From Pholis gunnellus (lineage: Eukaryota; Chordata; Actinopteri; Perciformes; Pholidae), in contig OU342808.1 in the NCBI GenBank assembly GCA_910591455.2, positions 11,549,904 to 11,613,903 on the forward strand: 64,000 nt of DNA, read 5' to 3'. The translations under genes and the position numbers were made by a program. Every line of letters begins with the position of its first letter. Position 1 is the first letter of the stretch. The notes under the pieces were generated by a model. It saw nothing but the letters and a program-made list of their open reading frames with translations. It had not been told where the DNA came from and did no database searches. Shown one piece after another: positions 37,350-64,000 of the stretch.

Positions 37350-39330
37350 GCAAAATAATGGCAAAGGAGTAGGACGTCCAATATAGGCCTACATCACCTC
37401 AATGTGAGGGTCATGGAGGTGTGGCGCAAGACTGTACATCATATCTCCGAGTGACACGACTTATAAGTGTCCATCAATCACTGCTGGATGGTGGCAGCAC
37501 GAATTAACTCAGTTACAAGTGTGAGGAATACACATTATACAGTGTATGGCCCCTCAGAATAACCGAGTGAGTTTGTAACCTCGGCCGGTGGTTTCCAATA
37601 CGGCAGCGTGTTTCCGGAACACCGTCTGGGACACAAAGGGGGGGGCTCGCCAGGGGAGCCGGCTACGGGTCGACGGGCTCCGTGGTAGGGCCACTGGGAG
37701 AGACGGGGCGTCTCGGTCTCGCTGCAAATAGGGTTTATAGAGGGTTTCCGATGCTTTGGACTCCATACATGTTTGTCAAGGCTGGATTTCCAATCAGACA
37801 AAGTGGGTAATTGTCCCTCAGGGGCCACAAAGCCCATAAATGGGGCAAGTGGTAGTTATATCAATTGCAAATACTTGCCGCCATAAGGCCCCTGAGGCGA
37901 TAAGTCCCTGTGCTGTGGAGGGGCTTTGCGTCAAAACCAACCCGTTCTCACTTCCAATGCGTCAAATACCCCAGCTTGGTCGTTGCTCCTCGGTGTCTGA
38001 CCCTGAAGCAATGAGGCGCTCTTTTGCATCTGTATGCGACGCCGAGAAACTGACACGGAGCGGACGGGAGGGGTGGTGGATGGGTCAAACGAGCTCATGA
38101 TGAGCTCAAAACACAGTTTTAATCATTTCATAATTTCCATCGATTTTAAGTACATGGTTCATATTTTTAAACAAATTCGTGTTTACTCATGTTAGCACAA
38201 AGTAGGCACGAGGACAGATAGGACACGGTTTGGTTTCCAAGAATAGAGTAAATGAATTAGAGGCCAGTGGCTAAAAGGGGCCCACAGGGAATTTCTTTTG
38301 CCCCGGGATCCCACAGAAAGTTAATCCAGACCTGGAGTTTATTCTTTGTGTTTGGTAATAACGCTGTTACAAATGCTGTAAATTGTCTCCCTCCCTGATG
38401 AATTAAAGAACCATCTAAAGCAAAGCGAGTGTCCTGCTGCAGGAGGATAAACACCAGCCGAAATAAATGTTTCACCACCCGGCAGCCCAGAAGTCGTTTG
38501 GATTAGATAAGAACTAATCTGTAAAACGTTGGTGAATGACTCATTAACTATTAATACAGCAATTAGTTAAATGTATAAACTCTTTGTAAGTCTATAATAG
38601 TCCCTTCATACAAACTGAGCCTTTACACCCGAAAGCAATGCAGTGGCACCCCCTACTGGCATGCATCGATCGATATTATAGATCATTTATTAGTACAACA
38701 GACTTGTCACAGCTTTGGACTACCGACTCCTCTCTGGTTAGAGCAGAGCTGACCTTTAGTGTTGACAGAGGAACAGATCTGATTCGAGAGGATGTTCGCG
38801 TTCACATTTAGGTGATGCAGTTAGAAATCCTATAAGCTTTCTCCGAGCGGCTCGGGCCTTAAAAACCCCCGTCAACGCTCCAGAGGAGCTGCTCCACCTT
38901 TAAAAAGATGCACCCGGCTGTGGATAAACCTCAGACTTCACTCACGACTCAAGGTTGAACAACACTGAGAGACTTTGTATGCAAAGCTGTGAGGGCTGCC
39001 AATTGTGTAACACTGTAGCAGAAGCGGAGCAGCCCATGAGAGCAGACGCCTCAAAGGTCACCAATGATTATAAAGTAGTGTGAGAGAAAACAATGCACGC
39101 TGGCTTCCAGGGACTTTGGGAATGTGGACTTTACCAAGCAAATTAAACTGAGGTAACAGTTTGCATCCTGCGACACTGGGACTTTGGCACCGGCAGACTG
39201 TGCCATAAAAGGGAAATTGTCCTTGCACTGCATTTTATTCATAATGTCAAACACTGAAGACTGTTATGTGAATTCATCAAGACTTTTAATAGTTATTTTT
39301 GATGTACACACACTGAACAAAATCATGTCA
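37350..39330. other. ap1b1-rasl10a spacer
   Basis: Gene-free DNA between the ap1b1 poly(A) region and the rasl10a promoter. It includes the possible DNA transposon at 37775-38335. A GC-rich segment at 37560-37740 gives open minus frames with no recognised domain. Confidence 0.5.
37775..38335. mobile_element. possible non-autonomous DNA transposon
   Basis: The left end (caaggctggatttccaatca) and right end (gttaatccagacctgg) are imperfect inverted repeats around ggctggatt/aatccag. GGGGCC-rich subterminal segments occur on both sides (caggggccacaaagccc; aaaggggcccacaggg). No clear target-site duplication was found, so this stays tentative. Confidence 0.35.
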
Positions 39331-39355
39331 TTCAAAATATGAGTAAACTTCTTTT

Positions 39356-39372
39356 TTTATTTTATTTTTATT
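39356..39372 (-). terminator. ap1b1: probable ap1b1 poly(A) signals
   Basis: Three AATAAA hexamers on the minus strand (39372-39367, 39366-39361, 39361-39356) lie about 1.2 kb after the ap1b1 stop. A GU-rich stretch (cagtgtgtgtacatc, 39315-39301) follows, as expected of a downstream element. This would give a 3' UTR of about 1.2 kb. A single further AATAAA near 39234 is an alternative. Confidence 0.5.
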
Positions 39373-40580
39373 TTTTTACAGCATTGTAAATGAATCAGCC
39401 GTCACCACACACACACACACACAGAGCTATACACGCTCAGGATACACAGCCACCTCTGTTGTAATCTTAACAAGCTGTTAGCGTGGGCGCATACATCCTG
39501 TAGAGCCGATAAAAAGGGCTTCAGTGTAATGACCAATTAATCTGGTCAAGTCTGCAGGTAGAACAGAGACACTGGATGTAGACAGTGTGCTACCTACATG
39601 TATACTTATTACTCAGAAGTGTAACAAACCATGGCATCGAATGTTTAGAGTTATCTCACATGAGCCTTCATCTCAGGTGGTCATGGTAATCAAGAGGCTG
39701 CGAGGGGGGTGGAGGGGGTGGAGGGGGTGGAGGGAGCAGCAAATCAAAAATCCTCAACACCTGAGGCTCTCTCTCAGCTTGCCATATGAACACCAACAAG
39801 TCTACACGCACACAAATCAAACCATGGAATGACTAATGAAGAGCGCAGGAAGTGGAGGACTGCTGCTCGTCTCTAAAATGTCCAGATGTTGATGGAAAAA
39901 TTAAAGAGCGGCGCAGCTTCCATGCACACAGCACACAGCCTGCTCTCAGGGATAGCAGAAGATCCACAGACACTAAAGAAAACTAGGAAATGACAAAGAC
40001 AACAATAATGTAGTTTGTAAGTATCTATGCGTCTTTTCTGCGGCCCAAACAGCCACTTCACACAGGGGGAGGGGGGAGGAAAGTTGAAGCTTTTTTTACT
40101 TGAAAGTACCCTAAATAAATATGCAGATAGTGACGATTCACCTGCTGATTGCAGACGCTAAAAATAGACTCCAATTTGAAGAGAAGTGGGGCTTGATGAT
40201 GATTAAAAAGCCTCATGCAGGAAAAAAAAAACAGTCATGGGAATACAGCAGACTGTCCCCGAAAGAATACCGGTCATCACAGAGTGGACCAACGATGTGA
40301 AAGCGATTATTCAGAAAATATATACGATAATGTCCTGAAACTGAATCTTTTTGTATCAGAAACATACAAACAGGGGACAGGATATGGAAAACCAGGATAA
40401 TGAACCAGGATTTCCTGCAGTCTTAGGAAAGAAAAACAACCAGCGATGAGCGCCAACGCAGCAGGAAGTGGCACTTGCACTGCATTAGGTTGCAATATGG
40501 TCCTTGGGTGAGGAGAGGGAGAGCAAGAGAAGGTGCCAGGAGTCTGTGAGAGCGGCGGCCGGGTCGATGTGGGGAGGCTT
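39373..40580 (-). other. ap1b1: ap1b1 3' UTR (inferred)
   Basis: No gene-like reading frame lies between the ap1b1 stop and the poly(A) cluster. The stretch holds a short (GT)n in mRNA sense (39405-39422) and a 9-bp G-rich tandem repeat at 39705-39735. Its extent rests only on the poly(A) motifs. Confidence 0.45.
39705..39735. repeat. 9-bp G-rich minisatellite
   Basis: About three tandem copies of ggtggaggg after a gagggg lead-in, inside the inferred ap1b1 3' UTR (C-rich in the mRNA sense). Confidence 0.85.
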
Positions 40581-59841
<19,261 letters not shown>

Positions 59842-59865
59842 CTTGGATCCAAATTGTCGATTCTC

Positions 59866-61303
59866 CTGCAAAACACAGAGGGTGAGAGAGTCGACAGTGA
59901 ATCTTTATCCGAGTGGAAACATGGAGCATCGCAAGTGCAACGGGAAACTCTAGAAGTGCAAACACAGGGAAATAAGAGGACTTCCGGTCTTCTCCTGAAC
60001 AAATGGCAGTGATCCATCTGAGAGAAGAAAACAATGGACATTTAAATCTCCTCTCAAACTGTGACACTTGTTGGTCAGCCACAGCAGCGTGTAACTAACT
60101 ATAAGTTGGTGATTTCCACTCATGGTGCAGCACCTCTCTGTGAAGGATCCGGACCCATTTAAGCAACAATACTTCCTGTTATAAAATGTGAGCAATAGTG
60201 CTCAAGTTAAAAGGCTTGTTTTGTTTTTTTGCTGGTAGCCAGCATGTGTTGTTATAAATACATTGTTTTATCATGTTTATGACACTTCATTACCACTATG
60301 CATATATGTATGTAGTCCTGGTTGTTGCCTACACTGATTCAAACAGACGGCACTTAAATAGAAATGCTAATAATTTCATGAATTCGACTGAGCTTCTATT
60401 ACACAATGTTATCCTACCAGCGTCTATGAAACTTGCAGGAACAGTGATGCTAGCAGAGAGAGATGTGAAGTGATTTGATACCGAGTCAAAGTCACAATGA
60501 ACGGCAGAAGCGTATCTGTTATTAACTTAACCAGTTTGATTATTCATTGAGCTTCATGTAGCGTTAGCTGTCAACATCAGCCAGGCTGTTAGCCACAAGC
60601 TAACCAGATACGATGCATTCAGCCCACTGACAGCGTAGCGAGCTAACGAGACGCTATAGCGCTAGTTAGCTGATTACGGTAACGTTACTTTAACGCAAGC
60701 GTTCACACTGCTGCCATGCCACACTGTCACTGAACTAACAGTATACTGTTGAATAGTGTTCAGAGTAACAGCAGGAGTACTTCACACTAACGTCAGCTGA
60801 CTTTACGTCAGGACTGCTCACTTAGCAGGAAAGTAAGAGGAAGGCTTCGCTAGCTCGCTACCATCAAACTAGCATGACGCTAACGTTAGCTTAGCAGGCT
60901 CGAGAGTGTACAATCCTGCTGGAAAAAAAACTAAAATATGTGACGGTTAAGTTGGTTGAATTGGTGCAGATAGTTCTGCAATCAACGATGCTATTCGATC
61001 AACTACTCACGCATAATTGATTCGCCCATTCCTGCATCTTTGCAGTAGTTAGATGAATGAAAGTGGTGTGAACCGCTAGCTCTCCGGTGCAGTGTGCCTG
61101 TCAGTGTCAGCTAGCGCCTGGACACTTTTCTAGCTCGCACAGCTAAGACATGACCTTCTGAGTACAGGCTTAAGGAAGCCTTTGCCAGGATAGCTAAGCT
61201 CTTAATCTGTCGGCCTGGTTTAAAACTTACCGAACGAATTAACGTGCCTTCTGGAGTTAAAATTAGACTCGCCACAAGATGAAAATATCCACAAACACCT
61301 TAC
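59866..61303. other. ap1b1: ap1b1 first intron (1.4 kb)
   Basis: No coding exon. The right half (about 60540-61130) is rich in GTTAGC/GCTAAC/GCTAGC words and CpG, continuing the promoter-proximal island. Confidence 0.55.
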
Positions 61304-61440
61304 CGTGACAGGCGTAGCAGAGCTGTGGTGGCCTTCGTCTCCTCCCACTTGATTTACTTCCGTCTTTCCACAAAATAACGTTTGCAAACAGAGAAGCAGC
61401 GTCAGCTTCCAGTCAGAGGAGCGGTTCAACTCTCTCCACC
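61304..61440 (-). promoter_or_regulatory. ap1b1: ap1b1 non-coding exon 1 and core promoter (approximate)
   Basis: A strong donor, cacg|GTAAGG, ends a likely untranslated first exon at 61304. It pairs in sense with the acceptor at 59866, giving a 1.4-kb first intron. Upstream on the minus strand is an ETS-like GGAAGT (gacggaagtaaat), usual for TATA-less housekeeping promoters. I see no TATA box. The transcription start, and so the right boundary, is a guess. Confidence 0.5.
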
Positions 61441-62330
61441 ATATGTTCGTTCAGCACTTTACAGAAATTGTTCTTGTTGAAATCATTTATTTAAAGATTT
61501 GCATTAATAAGATGTTAGAGGCTAATTTATGTATCCACTGACCTCTAAGAGTTGACAACATAAAGATTAGTTGACGAAATATTAAATGTAACTTGTACAA
61601 TCACTTGTAAGTTGTAATTGGAGTACAGTATCCTACAGTATCTAATGCAGTGTTAATTATGTAATTAGGTGTTTCTAATATTTTTTCAATGCCTTGTACA
61701 TCACCTACACTGTGTTACAATGGGAGGTGTTTCTTATGTAGTGTCCATCCATTTAAATCTGACTAAATATTAGAAACACAATACTCAACAGCACCACAGA
61801 CTGCCTCTAAAATGACCATAAAGTTGAATCAACACCAACATTACACACTATAACTTTCAAAAATATAGCATGTCTTAGTTTTAACTGGGTTATTTTAGTA
61901 GGTCAAAAGCAAAACAATTACATTCTCTTCTGATTAAATGGGGAGATGATCATTTTAGGGGAAATGTCAGTATTTCCGTTTAGCACATATTCTAAGAAAT
62001 AAGGGCAGGGTATAGGGCATTCAATTTAGTTACATTTTTTAACTTCAGACTGCAAAATATGCACATCATCAGATATCAGTTAGCTGAAGAAATGGGATGA
62101 TTACACACAATATATTATATCTTTTACAACCTAAAAAATTTTGTTTTGAGCACAGAAAAAGTTAGTAGGCCTAAATCATGCATAATAATGTCATTATAAA
62201 CGTTCACACTTTTCGCAGACACTTCACGATTTCCCCTGAATCCAATCCCAATCTGTTGGGCACACTGCTGTGACCAAAGCTCTACATGAAAAAGTGATCA
62301 GAGATGTTTCATAAACTTCAGAGGAAGATA
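61441..62330. other. ap1b1 upstream flank
   Basis: AT-rich DNA with no ORF of note, no recognised repeat and no CpG enrichment beyond the first 50 bp. Confidence 0.5.
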
Positions 62331-64000
62331 TTTATTACAAGAACAACTTGACAGCCTTTTCAACTTTAAAAAAATGTGAAATGTTGCAGTATTGCTATTT
62401 CATACATACAAATTCCACAATGTCAAGCAATCTGTACATTTAACTGAAGTTTTAGTGAAAGTAACATTAGCAAAGAAGAAATTGTCAAATCATGAACATT
62501 CAGATTTCGCTGATTAGGGATAGAGAGAGTGAGAGAGAGATTCACGGGATTTGCAAAGTTGTGAAATACAAAGAGCAGATTATGAGGACAATCATTCTCT
62601 TTTGTGATTGATAACCGAATGCTTGAACGAAGACACAGTTCACATAACTGGTCAGTTTTAAACACTAGTTGATCAAAATGCAAATGTCTTAAAATAAGCC
62701 AAACCCAATTAAAATACATGTAAAAATCTGTTATACAGGTAAAAGAGATAACAAGCTACATGTGTAGCTCTTATAATACTGAAACAGCATACATTATTTC
62801 AACGAGGACTCTGCATTAAATCATATTACTGTATCTGTATTGTAAAACAGTCCAATTATGTTCAGTTTGTCTGTTTCATACCAGTTCTTAAACTGTCAAC
62901 ATTTCGAATGGATTATGTCTCTTCAAAGTTTACTGTTGAGAAGAACATCTTTAAATGCCTGATGTTTGTTCATCAGTGGGCCCCATTACATTTCCCTAAA
63001 AACTTACAGCTCATTTAACAATATTGGAAGACAGATGTCACTTGAGCCCAATGAAACCTAATTTCATAAATAAATAAATTAGACCCACATCACTCCCCTC
63101 TTCACTCCAACTCTGTACATATTCTCATACTGTATGTACACAAATATATGCACATTCTTTTTTTTCCAGCCCATTTACTGTGTCAATGCCCTGCAGAACG
63201 ATGTCATCCACAAATGTTGCATTTCTCAAAACCATTGTAAATAACACATCACAAACAAATGACCACCCACTTCTCTTAAATGACATCAAATTCAACTTTT
63301 CCACTTTCAAATATATTTTACAAAGTCCACACCTGTTACATGCCAAAAACAAAAGTACTGTAGCTGGGGTCTGGCCTCTCAAAGTCTTCACAACTGTGCA
63401 AGAGCTTCACAAGAGGACGTTAATATCCAGTTACAGTATCTATTATTCATGCAATGTTGCACACATTCAGACACGCAAGGTCCTTATTCCTCCATCAAAC
63501 TTTGCCTTAAAATATCATTGTCATTGGCTCTAATAAGCACCACGGATAACGGTGTCCTTCTACTTTGAATAAAACTTTCTTTAACCACTAGATGTCCCCA
63601 TACCGTGTGCTGTGCCTTTGAAATCCATCTGCTAAGTAGGTTATCTGGCTTCTTGTATTTCAAAACAACTAAGGGCAGAGGCAATCAATTATATATCTTA
63701 ATCATGAATTGTACATCTACATTACGTATAATGTATGATTCAAATTGGCAATGTTCCTCACTTATTTCCACATTTATACTCAAACTCTCCAATTCCCATT
63801 ATCATAAACCGTTAATGATGGCAATGTAGTGTTACTGAATAAACCGTAATAATGTCGAGCAAAAACATTCAAAAACTAACCTCCGAATACATTTTAAGGC
63901 AAAGGGAATCGTCAAGGCATTTCCAACACCAACATTGCATAGCTAAGGCAGCACAGAACTGATTACAGTGAATATGTACATTAAACTGTATATTCAATGC
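62331..64000 (-). other. possible 3' UTR of the next minus-strand gene
   Basis: AATAAA on the minus strand (62336-62331) is followed by U-rich DNA. To its right, 1.7 kb is AT-rich without coding exons and contains two minus-strand TGTACATA words (63140-63133 and 63980-63973) matching the Pumilio site UGUANAUA. This fits a long 3' UTR from a gene right of the window, but no coding sequence is present to prove it. Confidence 0.3.

Overview
The window looks like nuclear DNA from a percomorph-type teleost fish. Genes are split into short exons with canonical GT-AG introns. (CA)n/(TA)n/(GA)n microsatellites are dense, and several decayed repeats match families I know from spiny-rayed fish genomes (an L2/Maui-type LINE, a GTTAGCTTAGC-type MITE, and the abundant GGTCACAGTGACCTTTGACC repeat). 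Species assignment is inference.

All three recognisable genes lie on the minus strand, head to tail. (1) ap1b1, the AP-1 clathrin adaptor beta-1 subunit, is complete. Its coding exons run from 59841 down to 40581 (22 exons, 956 aa as spliced here). A probable non-coding first exon ends at 61304 and a probable poly(A) cluster lies near 39360. (2) rasl10a, a small Ras-like GTPase of 203 aa, is complete in three exons (36384 down to 25861). (3) osbp2 (ORP4, oxysterol-binding protein family) is partial. Exons 1 and 2 (22567-22410 and 16841-16633) encode the N-terminus and PH domain; the rest should lie left of position 1.

Layout: 1-16632, osbp2 intron 2, running off the left edge; 16633-22567, osbp2 exons 1-2; about 22570-22760, its promoter; about 22.8-25.8 kb, osbp2-rasl10a spacer including the rasl10a 3' UTR; 25861-36384, rasl10a, with a repeat-rich 8.3-kb intron 1; about 36.4-37.3 kb, its GC-rich 5' flank; 37.4-39.3 kb, spacer with a possible DNA transposon; 39.3-61.4 kb, ap1b1; 61.4-64.0 kb, AT-rich DNA whose last 1.7 kb may be the 3' UTR of the next minus-strand gene.

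The genes are not an operon. ap1b1 makes a large subunit of the TGN/endosome coat, osbp2 a lipid-transfer protein, and rasl10a an atypical GTPase. The ap1b1-rasl10a adjacency matches human 22q12 (AP1B1-RASL10A) and mirrors AP2B1-RASL10B on human 17q, an ohnologous block. The most interesting point is the ap1b1 hinge: three in-frame mini-exons, of which an 87-bp proline-rich one (51648-51734) looks like an unrecognised cassette exon. I found no CRISPR array, tRNA, rRNA or bacterial-type system.
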